From NCBI GenBank assembly GCA_007129225.1, contig SKVX01000565.1, positions 1 to 5,407 on the forward strand: a stretch of 5,407 nt of DNA, given 5' to 3'. The translations under genes were made by a program, and so were the position numbers. How positions within the stretch are numbered: the first letter of the stretch is position 1; every line of letters begins with the position of its first letter. The notes below the pieces were generated by a model. It saw only the letters and a program-made list of their open reading frames with translations, did not search any database and was not told where the DNA came from. Of this stretch, positions 1 to 5,407 are shown piece by piece. This DNA is from Halomonas sp. Its GTDB lineage: Bacteria > Pseudomonadota > Gammaproteobacteria > Pseudomonadales > Halomonadaceae.

Positions 1-38
1 AGAACCAGTACCACTGGCACGAGATAGGAAATCAGCAT
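1..38 (-). CDS. Probable slipin/stomatin-family protein, N-terminal fragment (gene runs off the left edge)
   Basis: Only the first 12 codons are inside the window, reading MLISYLVPVVLV. That is a hydrophobic start typical of the single N-terminal membrane segment of bacterial slipins. The start is fixed by a strong AAGGAG seven bases upstream of the ATG. The identification rests mainly on position: the gene begins 70 bases after the stop of a long-form NfeD protease on the same strand, and a slipin (SPFH/band 7 protein) is the standard partner of that protease in bacteria and archaea. In the Pyrococcus horikoshii pair the NfeD protease cleaves the stomatin partner near its C terminus. No SPFH domain sequence is visible here, so another small membrane protein cannot be excluded. 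Confidence 0.6.
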   Translation of the reverse strand, partial: MLISYLVPVVLV

Positions 39-45
39 GGTCCAT

Positions 46-51
46 CTCCTT
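46..51 (-). promoter_or_regulatory. Ribosome binding site of the probable slipin gene
   Basis: The minus strand reads AAGGAG, seven bases before the ATG at 38-36. It lies in the 70-base gap after the NfeD stop codon. It shows that a new gene starts here although only 12 codons are in the window. No terminator hairpin was seen in the gap, which fits co-transcription with nfeD. Confidence 0.7.
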
Positions 52-108
52 GGTATCGCTAAGGCTGAGTTGTATGAGCAATTTCAACAGTTCAGATATC
101 ACAGCAAT

Positions 109-1581
109 TCAGTTTTCGACTGGCTCCACGACCAGGGTCAACCCGTCGACCTCGACTACCTCGACGACCTGGTCCTTGCGCAGTGGAGTGGCACTGCGAG
201 CGTTCCAGCGCTCTCCCTTCACACGGACATGGCCGCGCCCTTCGAAGCTCTTTAGCACCCGCCCATGGCTGCCGAGCAGCTGTTCATGACCGGTCCTGAC
301 CGGCCGTCGACGCAGTCCCATGAAGCGGGTCAGTGTCCACAGCATGAAGATCGCCGCCACCAGCGCGATGCCGCCGATCAGCGGCAACGAAATTCTCAGG
401 TTGTCTGCATCCATCAGCATCACCGATCCGATCACGAAGGCGACGATGCCGCCCATTCCCAGAATGCCGAAACTGGGCATCAACGCCTCGCCCACGATCA
501 GCGCCAGCCCCACCAGTATCAATGCCAGCCCCGCATAGTTGATCGGCAGCAGTTGGAAAGCGAACAGCGCCAGCAGCAGGCAGATGATGCCGATGGTGCC
601 GGGCACCAGGCTGCCGGGATTGGACAGCTCGAAGATCAACCCGTAGAAACCGATGATCATCAGGAAATAGGCGACATTGGGGTTGGTGATCACTTGCAGC
701 AACTGGGTGCGCCAGTCGGGGTCGAAGCGTTCGATGACGAGATCCGAGGTGTCAAGCGTGCGCTCGTCGTGCTCCATCACCACCTGGCGGCCGTCGATCT
801 GCGCCAGCAGATCCTCGATATCGGTGGCCAGGACATCGATCACGTTCTTCTCCAACGCCTCGCGAGACGTCAGGTTGACCGCTTCACGCACCGCCTCCTC
901 GGCCCAGTCGGCATTGCGACCATGACGCTCGGCCAGACCGCGAATGTAGTAGACGGCATCCTCGAGCACCTTGCGCTCCATGGCGGTCTCGCCGCGGCGC
1001 CGCGTATCGGCGGTTTCCTCCTCTTCAGGGGCTGCCTCGTCGCCGTTCGCCTCGTCGTTGCCGTTGGCCTCACCGTTGGCCTCGTTGTCTTCGTTCCCCG
1101 ATCCGCCACGGTCATTTTCATCGTCCGGCTCGTCCAGGCCGGGAAAGCCGCCGCCCATCTGTACCGGCGTGGCCGAACCGAGGTGAGTAGCCGGTGCCAT
1201 GGCGGCCACATGGCTACCGTAAAGCAGGTAGGTGCCGGCACTGGCGGCCCGGGAGCCACTGGGCGAGACATACATGGCCACGGGCACCGGCGACGTGAGC
1301 ATGGCGCGAATCATGCTGCGCATGGTGGCGTCCAGGCCACCCGGGGTGTCCATCTGTACCACGACGAGCTCGGCATTGCGTTCGACGGCGCGTGACAGGC
1401 CGCGCTGGAAGTAGTCGCCGGTAGCCGGGCCGATGGCACCGTCAATGGTCATGACCAGGGCGATCCGTTCGCTCTCCTGTGCCTGCGTCTGCCAGGCCAG
1501 CAGACCGCCGCCGAGAACCAGGCACAGCAGGCTGGCCAGCAGCAGAAAGCGATGAACGAGGGCAACCCGACGTATCCGCAT
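109..1581 (-). CDS. nfeD: Long-form NfeD family membrane-bound serine protease (ClpP class)
   Basis: This 490-residue envelope protein has the full long NfeD layout. A signal peptide or N-terminal membrane segment covers about residues 8-35. A ClpP/crotonase-fold protease domain follows (about 38-260), with MDTPGG at 77-82, the nucleophile motif SRAASAGTY around Ser114, and the general-base region MERKVLEDAVYYIRGLAE starting at 201 with Lys204. Several membrane segments lie at about 303-420, and a C-terminal soluble NfeD domain (OB fold) at about 430-490. The Ser/Lys dyad is inferred by similarity to P. horikoshii PH1510 (Ser97/Lys138). Known members are membrane proteases that act on the partner slipin. 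The start is supported by AAGGGA eight bases upstream (1590-1595). The odd feature is a strongly acidic low-complexity insertion at about 150-196, between the two catalytic residues. The probable slipin gene follows 70 bases downstream. No convincing promoter was found upstream; a TTGACC hexamer at 1700-1705 lacks a well-spaced -10 partner. Confidence 0.93.
   Translation of the reverse strand: MRIRRVALVHRFLLLASLLCLVLGGGLLAWQTQAQESERIALVMTIDGAIGPATGDYFQRGLSRAVERNAELVVVQMDTPGGLDATMRSMIRAMLTSPVPVAMYVSPSGSRAASAGTYLLYGSHVAAMAPATHLGSATPVQMGGGFPGLDEPDDENDRGGSGNEDNEANGEANGNDEANGDEAAPEEEETADTRRRGETAMERKVLEDAVYYIRGLAERHGRNADWAEEAVREAVNLTSREALEKNVIDVLATDIEDLLAQIDGRQVVMEHDERTLDTSDLVIERFDPDWRTQLLQVITNPNVAYFLMIIGFYGLIFELSNPGSLVPGTIGIICLLLALFAFQLLPINYAGLALILVGLALIVGEALMPSFGILGMGGIVAFVIGSVMLMDADNLRISLPLIGGIALVAAIFMLWTLTRFMGLRRRPVRTGHEQLLGSHGRVLKSFEGRGHVRVKGERWNARSATPLRKDQVVEVVEVDGLTLVVEPVEN
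1042..1083 (-). repeat. EANG-repeat acidic insertion inside nfeD
   Basis: Residues 167-180 of the NfeD protein contain the tetrapeptide EANG three times (167-170, 171-174, 177-180). The DNA repeats GAGGCCAACGG-like units. They sit at the centre of a longer disordered-looking segment (about residues 150-192) with 19 Asp/Glu and a single Arg, followed by an RRR cluster at 194-196. The segment is probably a solvent-exposed periplasmic loop. Confidence 0.85.
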
Positions 1582-1661
1582 GTTGACGATCCCTTGCGTG
1601 GCGTCCTTGCGAGAGAAAGCTAGCTCCCCACAGGAAGCAGGTATCTTCTACTTCAGTGACT

Positions 1662-1673
1662 TCTGAATTCAGA
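1662..1673. repeat. 12-base perfect palindrome upstream of nfeD
   Basis: TCTGAATTCAGA is a perfect palindrome about 80 bases upstream of the nfeD start, in the AT-richer part of the intergenic region. Its position would suit an operator, but there is only one copy and no clear promoter around it, so chance is quite possible. Confidence 0.3.
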
Positions 1674-1732
1674 TTAGCAGTGCGGAGACGTTAACGCAGG
1701 GTCAAGCGGCATCATTTGCCGGAACACAAGGT

Positions 1733-1757
1733 CCCGATGCCGCGTGACGGCATCGGG
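1733..1757 (-). terminator. Probable terminator hairpin downstream of the cytochrome gene
   Basis: A perfect 10-base-pair inverted repeat (CCCGATGCCG / CGGCATCGGG) with a 5-base loop lies 33 bases past the cytochrome stop codon. On the minus strand the stem is followed by ACCTTGTGTTCC, a weak T-containing stretch, whereas the plus-strand side has no T run. This orients it as the terminator of the cytochrome transcript. The poor U tract means it could be a weak or Rho-assisted terminator, or an mRNA-stabilising 3' hairpin that lets some transcription run into nfeD. Confidence 0.65.
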
Positions 1758-1790
1758 CGGGTACACAGGGTGTATCGGGGACAGGCAGTG

Positions 1791-2507
1791 TCAGAGATTA
1801 TGGGGTTCGCCGGCATAGCGCCGCTGCACTTCCACAACGTAGGCCGAAAGTGCCGCCAGCTCCTCGCTTTCCCACCCCAGTGCCTCGGCGGCCATGGGGT
1901 TGACCATGCACATCTGGACCATTTCATCGGCATGGACGAGATCCATGCCGTAGAGATTTTCTCCCATGGCCACCCGGTGTGGGTAGGGTTGCTCGAAGGT
2001 CTCCAGGTAGCCCGTGTCGCCCGCATGGCAGGTGGCGCAGGACATGCCAGTGCCGCTCAGGCTCGGGTCGTTGAACAACTCCTCGCCCAGTGCCAGCAGC
2101 GCCGGGTCGTTCTCGCCATCTTCGCTATACCCGGGGGTATAGCCCTCGGGCCGCTCCACCGCGGATCGATCACCGGCCTCTGCTTCACCCTCCGCTTCGG
2201 CTTCTGCTTCTGCTTCACCCTCCGCTTCGGCTTCTGCTTCTGCTTCTCCTTCACCCTCCGCTTCGGCTTCTGCCTCCCCCTCCGCTTCTGCCTCTCCTTC
2301 CGCTTCTGCCTCGCCTTGGGCATGGTTGCTGGCCAGCAGCAGCGTTTCTTCGGAAACAGGCCCGTAGCCTGAGTCGGTCGATGCATTGATCGTCGTGGCG
2401 TGCAGCGCGGCGCCGCCAGCCATCAGCGCCAGTACCGGGGCCGTATAGGCGAGCTGTTGACTGAGACGCCCTAGCAGCCTGCGGCGCTTGTCGTCATGCT
2501 GTGACAT
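1791..2507 (-). CDS. Exported single-heme c-type cytochrome with a polyanionic (Gly/Ala-Glu) repeat linker
   Basis: This 238-residue protein carries one heme c site, CATCH at residues 157-161, so it is a periplasmic electron carrier or redox-enzyme subunit matured by the cytochrome c system. The order is: basic N terminus with KRRRLLGR at 7-14; a moderately hydrophobic segment at about 19-37 that is a signal peptide (possible cleavage after LHA, residue 37) or an uncleaved anchor; a linker; strictly alternating [G/A]-E at 65-110; and a small cytochrome domain at about 125-238. A third cysteine, Cys200 in VQMCMVNPM, followed by SEELAALSAYV, resembles the SoxA/TsdA type of cytochrome domain, where a cysteine ligates the heme. 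Several Met residues nearby (193, 196, 199, 201, 205) are alternative ligands. The start at 2507 is chosen for a perfect GGAGGT seven bases upstream; an earlier in-frame ATG at 2588 has no such support. The gene is divergent from ynjB and is followed by a hairpin. The exact partner and substrate are not known. Confidence 0.85.
   Translation of the reverse strand: MSQHDDKRRRLLGRLSQQLAYTAPVLALMAGGAALHATTINASTDSGYGPVSEETLLLASNHAQGEAEAEGEAEAEGEAEAEAEGEGEAEAEAEAEGEAEAEAEAEGEAEAGDRSAVERPEGYTPGYSEDGENDPALLALGEELFNDPSLSGTGMSCATCHAGDTGYLETFEQPYPHRVAMGENLYGMDLVHADEMVQMCMVNPMAAEALGWESEELAALSAYVVEVQRRYAGEPHNL
2178..2315 (-). repeat. 23-unit hexanucleotide coding repeat with 30-base higher-order tandem copies
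   Basis: The minus strand reads about 23 consecutive six-base units of the form GSN-GAR, encoding alternating Gly/Ala and Glu at residues 65-110 of the cytochrome. On the plus strand the 30 bases at 2181-2210 are repeated exactly at 2211-2240. A third partial copy of the same core (TCACCCTCCGCTTCGGCTTC) starts at 2251, so core starts are spaced 30 and 36 bases apart, both multiples of six. The encoded tract has 23 Glu and no basic residue. Confidence 0.95.
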
Positions 2508-2746
2508 GGTATCTACCTCCATGATGAAATTCCGATCAAGCCGTTGGTTGTTGTTTGCATTCTCTGGACCCAAAGGGCCATGTCGCACCGCCGCTTGCCA
2601 GCGGTCTTCTTTGGTAGGAGCCAGGAGCGATTACTTACAGAGACTCGGCGAGAATGCGTAAGAAGAGGAAAATCAGGTCAATGCTGTAAGGAATCCAGGC
2701 TACCTTCGACCATCCACTGACCGAACACCGCATCAGGAATCTGCCA
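2508..2746. other. Divergent intergenic region between the cytochrome gene and ynjB
   Basis: These 239 bases must hold the promoters of both divergent genes. I could not find a convincing sigma-70 or sigma-54 promoter on either strand. Two small inverted repeats are visible: ACCGC/GCGGT at 2587-2605 (9-base loop) and TGGACCC/GGGCCA around AAA at 2565-2580 with one bulged base. Either could be an operator, but both are short. The region is noticeably less GC-rich at 2521-2560 and 2625-2690 than the genes beside it, as expected for promoter DNA. Confidence 0.4.
2515..2520 (-). promoter_or_regulatory. Strong ribosome binding site that sets the cytochrome start
   Basis: The minus strand reads GGAGGT seven bases before the ATG at 2507-2505. 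An in-frame ATG at 2522-2520 overlaps this site and another lies at 2588. Neither has comparable support, so the shorter 238-residue protein is preferred. Confidence 0.85.
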
Positions 2747-3958
2747 ATGCTGAACCGTATGCTCGCTATCACCTTGCCACTTACCCTGCTGCTCGCCGCC
2801 CCGCTGCATGCCGACCCCGATCCCGGCGACTGGGAGTCCGTGCTCGATGAGGCACGTGGGCAAACCGTCTACTGGTACGCCTGGGCCGGCGAAGAGCGCA
2901 CCAACGACTACATCCAGTGGTCGGCACGCCAGGTCGCCGAGCGGCACGACATCGAGCTGGTACACGTCAAGATTGGCGACACCGCCGAGGCGGTCTCCCG
3001 GGTGCTGGCCGAGAAGCAGGCCGGCAACCATGAACGCGGCAACGTCGACCTGATCTGGATCAACGGCGAGAACTTCGCCACGATGAAGGCCAATGACCTG
3101 CTGTTCGGTCCCTGGTCGGAGCAACTACCCCACTATCCGCTGACCGATCCGGACAACACGCCGGCGGTGCGTTACGACTGGACGATCCCGGTGGACGGCC
3201 TGGAATCGCCCTGGAGTAGCTCCCAGGTGGTGTTCTATTACGATACGGCCCTGGTCGACGAGCACCCGCGCTCCATGCCCGAGCTCCTCGACTGGGCCCG
3301 TGAGAACCCAGGCGACTTCACTTACGCCCGGGTACCCAACTTTCTCGGCAATGCCTTCATTACACAGGCGCTGCTGGAGCTGGCAGAGGACACCGACATC
3401 CTTTACGAACCCATGCAGGAAGAGGACTTCGACGAGGTTTCGGCCCCGCTGTGGGCATTCCTCGATGAACTTCACCTACACCTGTGGCGCAGCGGTCGCG
3501 CCTTCCCGGCCAACAGCTCGGAGCTGCGCCGGCTGATGGGCGACGGTGAGATCAGCATCGCCCTCTCCTTCAGCACCACCGAGGCGTCCGGCGCCATCGC
3601 CAACTTCGAGCTGCCCGACAGCGTGCGCAGCTATGTGCATGACCACGGCATGATTGGCAACATGAGCTTCCTGGCGATTCCCTACAATGCCCAGCACAAG
3701 GCCGGCGCCATGGTGGTCGCCGACTACCTGCTCTCCCCCGAGGCCCAGGCGGAAAAGCAGGACCCGGTGGTATGGGGCAGCAATACCGTGCTTTCCCTGG
3801 ACACCCTGAGCGAGGAGGACCGCGCCCGTTTCCAGGACATCGATCTGGGCATCGCCACGCTGGCGCCGGACGAACTGGGCACGGTGCTCGGCCAGCCCCA
3901 TCCGAGCTGGATCGACGCCTTGGCCGACGCCTGGCAGGCCCGTTACGTCCGCAACTGA
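2747..3958 (+). CDS. ynjB: YnjB-type ABC transporter periplasmic solute-binding protein
   Basis: This 403-residue protein matches Escherichia coli YnjB along its length as I recall it (about 388 residues there). A Sec signal peptide covers residues 1-22, with cleavage predicted after LHA. Shared landmarks are GQTVYWYAWAGEE at 38-50, VDLIWINGENF at 100-110, ESPW at 153-156, SAPLWAFLDELH at 232-243, GMIGNMSF at 301-308, LLSPEAQ at 328-334 and DPVVWG at 339-344. It is a two-lobed periplasmic binding protein that should deliver its ligand to the YnjC-type permease encoded next. The substrate of the YnjBCD system is not established; the family is loosely related to iron and thiamine binding proteins. 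AGGAA about seven bases upstream supports the ATG at 2747 over the second ATG at 2759. Its TGA stop overlaps the ATG of a mini-ORF that leads to the permease start. It is transcribed away from the cytochrome gene. Confidence 0.93.
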   Translation: MLNRMLAITLPLTLLLAAPLHADPDPGDWESVLDEARGQTVYWYAWAGEERTNDYIQWSARQVAERHDIELVHVKIGDTAEAVSRVLAEKQAGNHERGNVDLIWINGENFATMKANDLLFGPWSEQLPHYPLTDPDNTPAVRYDWTIPVDGLESPWSSSQVVFYYDTALVDEHPRSMPELLDWARENPGDFTYARVPNFLGNAFITQALLELAEDTDILYEPMQEEDFDEVSAPLWAFLDELHLHLWRSGRAFPANSSELRRLMGDGEISIALSFSTTEASGAIANFELPDSVRSYVHDHGMIGNMSFLAIPYNAQHKAGAMVVADYLLSPEAQAEKQDPVVWGSNTVLSLDTLSEEDRARFQDIDLGIATLAPDELGTVLGQPHPSWIDALADAWQARYVRN

Positions 3959-4029
3959 TGTCAGTGACACGAATCGTCAGGCCATCATCGTCCCGTGAGC
4001 GACAGCGACCAGGGACAGTATCGCGATGA
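3958..4029 (+). other. 23-codon mini-ORF linking ynjB to the permease gene
   Basis: An ORF of 23 codons plus stop encodes MSVTRIVRPSSSRERQRPGT followed by VSR. Its ATG overlaps the ynjB stop (TGATG) and its TGA overlaps the permease start (ATGA). The peptide is short, basic and like no protein I recognise. The geometry suggests ribosomes could pass from ynjB through this ORF to the permease start, giving translational coupling across an otherwise 67-base gap. It lacks its own clear ribosome binding site and may simply be coincidental. Confidence 0.3.
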
Positions 4030-5407
4030 TACTGCGCCTCGCTCCGCTGCTGATCGTCACTCTGCTGGTGGGCCCCATCCTGGCCGGACTGGCCATGGCA
4101 GTCCTGCCTGCCTTCGGCTACCTGCCGGCGCTGGGTGGTACCTCGTTCAGCCTCACCCCCTGGCGGGAGCTGTTCGCCCAACCCGGCCTGGCACGCTCGG
4201 TAGCGGTCAGCTTTTCCAGCGGCCTGGTGACGACCCTGATCTCGCTCACCGTGGTTCTGCTGTTTCTGGCCGGCACCTCGGGCAGCCGGCTGGACCGCTG
4301 GATTCGGCGCATGGTCTCGCCACTGCTGTCGATTCCCCACGCTGCTGCAGCCTTCGGACTGGCTTTTCTGATTGCGCCATCGGGCCTGGTCTCACGTCTG
4401 GTATCACCGGGGCTGACCGGCTGGGAGCGCCCCCCGGATCTGCTGATCGTCCAGGACCCCTGGGGGCTGTCGCTGATGGCCGGGCTGGTCATCAAGGAGA
4501 TCCCTTTCCTGCTGCTGATGAGCCTGGCCGCCCTGCCCCAGCTCGACCCGGACCGGTGCGTGGCCATGGCCCGCTCGCTGGGCTACCGGCCGACCATTGC
4601 CTGGCTCAAGGTGGTGGCGCCGGCCCTCTATCCGCTGATCCGCCTGCCGGTCTACGCGGTGATCGCCTACGCCACCTCGGTGGTGGACGTGGCGCTGATC
4701 CTCGGCCCCACCCTGCCGCCGACGCTGTCGGTGTCGATCCTCACATGGTTCCACGACCCCGACCTCGCCCGCCGTTTCATGGCCTCGGCGGGGGCGGTGC
4801 TGCAGTTGGGGGTCACCGCGGCGGCATTGGCGACCTGGTGGTGCCTCGAGTGCCTGGTTTCCCAACTGGGGAGCCACTGGGTCGCCCGCGGTGGACGCCG
4901 GCGCGGCGAGCTGTCGCTGCGCCTGGCCGGCAAGGGGCTGATCCTGCTGGCCACCCTTACCGCCTTCGTGGGGATCGCCAGCCTGGCGCTCAACTCGGTT
5001 GCCGGCTTCTGGCGCTTCCCCGACACCCTGCCCCAGGGGTTCACCACCAGCCACTGGCTGCGCGCGCTGCCCAACCTCTCGGGGCCGGTGCTCTCGACCA
5101 TTATCATTGCCACTGCCGCCACGCTGATCGCCCTGGCCCTGGCGCTGGCGGCGCTGGAGAACGAGCAGCGCACCGGTCGTCATCCGGCTCAGGGCCGACT
5201 GGTATCGGCGCTGGGGCTTCTCTATCTCCCGCTGATCGTGCCGCAGATCGCCTTCCTGTTCGGCCTGGTGGTGGTGATGGAGTCAATGGGCACCCGCCCG
5301 CAGCATGCGCTGGTGATCTTCGGCCACCTGCTGTTCGTGCTGCCCTATGTGTTCCTGTCGCTCTCGGAGGCCTATCGGCGCTTCGACCCGCGCTGGTCGC
5401 AACTGGC
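4026..5407 (+). CDS. ynjC: YnjC-type fused two-domain ABC transporter permease, C terminus cut by the window edge
   Basis: The frame is open from the ATG at 4026 to the right edge, giving 460 codons without a stop (E. coli YnjC is about 511 residues, so roughly the last 50 are missing). The protein is very hydrophobic, with many membrane segments arranged as two fused permease halves, as in ThiP and FbpB-like transporters. Membrane stretches include about 5-30, 60-83, 98-118, 148-170, 205-228, 255-280, 303-323, 355-377, 395-420 and 428-446. The first half has a degenerate EAA loop, AMARSLG at 180-186 followed ten residues later by VVAP. The second half begins one with EAYRRFD at 448-454 just before the cut. 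These loops contact the ATPase subunit. AGGGA ten bases upstream and an in-frame stop at 3996-3998 leave this ATG as the first usable start. It receives substrate from the YnjB-type protein upstream; an ATPase gene is expected downstream. Confidence 0.92.
   Translation, partial: MILRLAPLLIVTLLVGPILAGLAMAVLPAFGYLPALGGTSFSLTPWRELFAQPGLARSVAVSFSSGLVTTLISLTVVLLFLAGTSGSRLDRWIRRMVSPLLSIPHAAAAFGLAFLIAPSGLVSRLVSPGLTGWERPPDLLIVQDPWGLSLMAGLVIKEIPFLLLMSLAALPQLDPDRCVAMARSLGYRPTIAWLKVVAPALYPLIRLPVYAVIAYATSVVDVALILGPTLPPTLSVSILTWFHDPDLARRFMASAGAVLQLGVTAAALATWWCLECLVSQLGSHWVARGGRRRGELSLRLAGKGLILLATLTAFVGIASLALNSVAGFWRFPDTLPQGFTTSHWLRALPNLSGPVLSTIIIATAATLIALALALAALENEQRTGRHPAQGRLVSALGLLYLPLIVPQIAFLFGLVVVMESMGTRPQHALVIFGHLLFVLPYVFLSLSEAYRRFDPRWSQL

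Noticed and set aside
265..1395. A 376-codon open frame on the plus strand opposite nfeD
   Set aside because: It is rich in His, Gln and Arg, has no recognisable domain, and lies antisense to a clearly conserved NfeD protein; it is a shadow of GC-rich codon usage.
2178..2315. The 30-base repeats as a CRISPR array
   Set aside because: The repeats are directly tandem without spacers and keep a single coding frame, so they are a coding tandem repeat.
1716..2372. A 218-codon plus-strand frame with a Phe/Cys/Leu-rich repeat that could look like a membrane protein
   Set aside because: The repeat is the reverse complement of the Gly/Ala-Glu tract of the cytochrome; the CXXCH motif, ribosome binding site and signal region are all on the minus strand.
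2508..2588. A 27-residue N-terminal extension of the cytochrome from the ATG at 2588
   Set aside because: The extension overlaps the GGAGGT site, has no ribosome binding site of its own, and would put the export signal far from the N terminus.
2590..2607. A sigma-54-like GG...GC promoter on the minus strand upstream of the cytochrome gene
   Set aside because: The GG and GC elements are 11 bases apart rather than 10 and the flanking consensus is poor.
3570..4340. A 256-codon open frame on the minus strand across the ynjB end and the permease start
   Set aside because: Its product is low-complexity and rich in Arg, Pro and Gln, and it overlaps two well-supported genes on the other strand.
4404..5183. 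A 259-codon open frame on the minus strand opposite the permease
   Set aside because: Its composition (Gln, Arg, Gly, His) is that of the complement of a Leu/Ala-rich membrane protein, with no motif of its own.

Overview
The window looks like chromosomal DNA of a GC-rich gammaproteobacterium, most plausibly a member of the Halomonadaceae. This is an inference from three things: GC-rich codon choice, very acidic low-complexity linkers in the exported proteins, and the gene content (long-form NfeD with slipin, and a YnjB/YnjC-type transporter). No rRNA, tRNA, CRISPR array, insertion sequence or phage gene was seen.

The left half is read on the minus strand. From high to low coordinates it holds a c-type cytochrome (1791-2507), a probable terminator hairpin (1733-1757), a long NfeD-family membrane serine protease (109-1581), and the first 12 codons of what is probably a slipin/stomatin gene (1-38) with its own strong ribosome binding site. 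Long NfeD plus slipin is a well-known protease and membrane-scaffold pair. The cytochrome ends at its own hairpin and is probably a separate transcription unit.

The right half is read on the plus strand. After a 239-base divergent intergenic region comes a YnjB-type ABC transporter solute-binding protein (2747-3958). It is followed by a fused two-domain YnjC-type permease (4026 to the window end, still open, about 460 codons seen). A 23-codon mini-ORF joins the two exactly: its ATG overlaps the ynjB stop and its stop overlaps the permease start. An ATPase gene (YnjD type) is expected beyond the right edge.

The most unusual object is the cytochrome. Its heme domain is preceded by a strict [Gly/Ala]-Glu dipeptide repeated 23 times, encoded by a 138-base hexanucleotide tract that includes a perfect 30-base tandem duplication. 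A third cysteine lies 39 residues after the CXXCH histidine, which recalls the His/Cys heme ligation of SoxA and TsdA. The neighbouring NfeD carries a separate acidic EANG-repeat insertion between its two catalytic residues. A sulfur-chemistry link between the cytochrome and the YnjBC transporter is possible but speculative.
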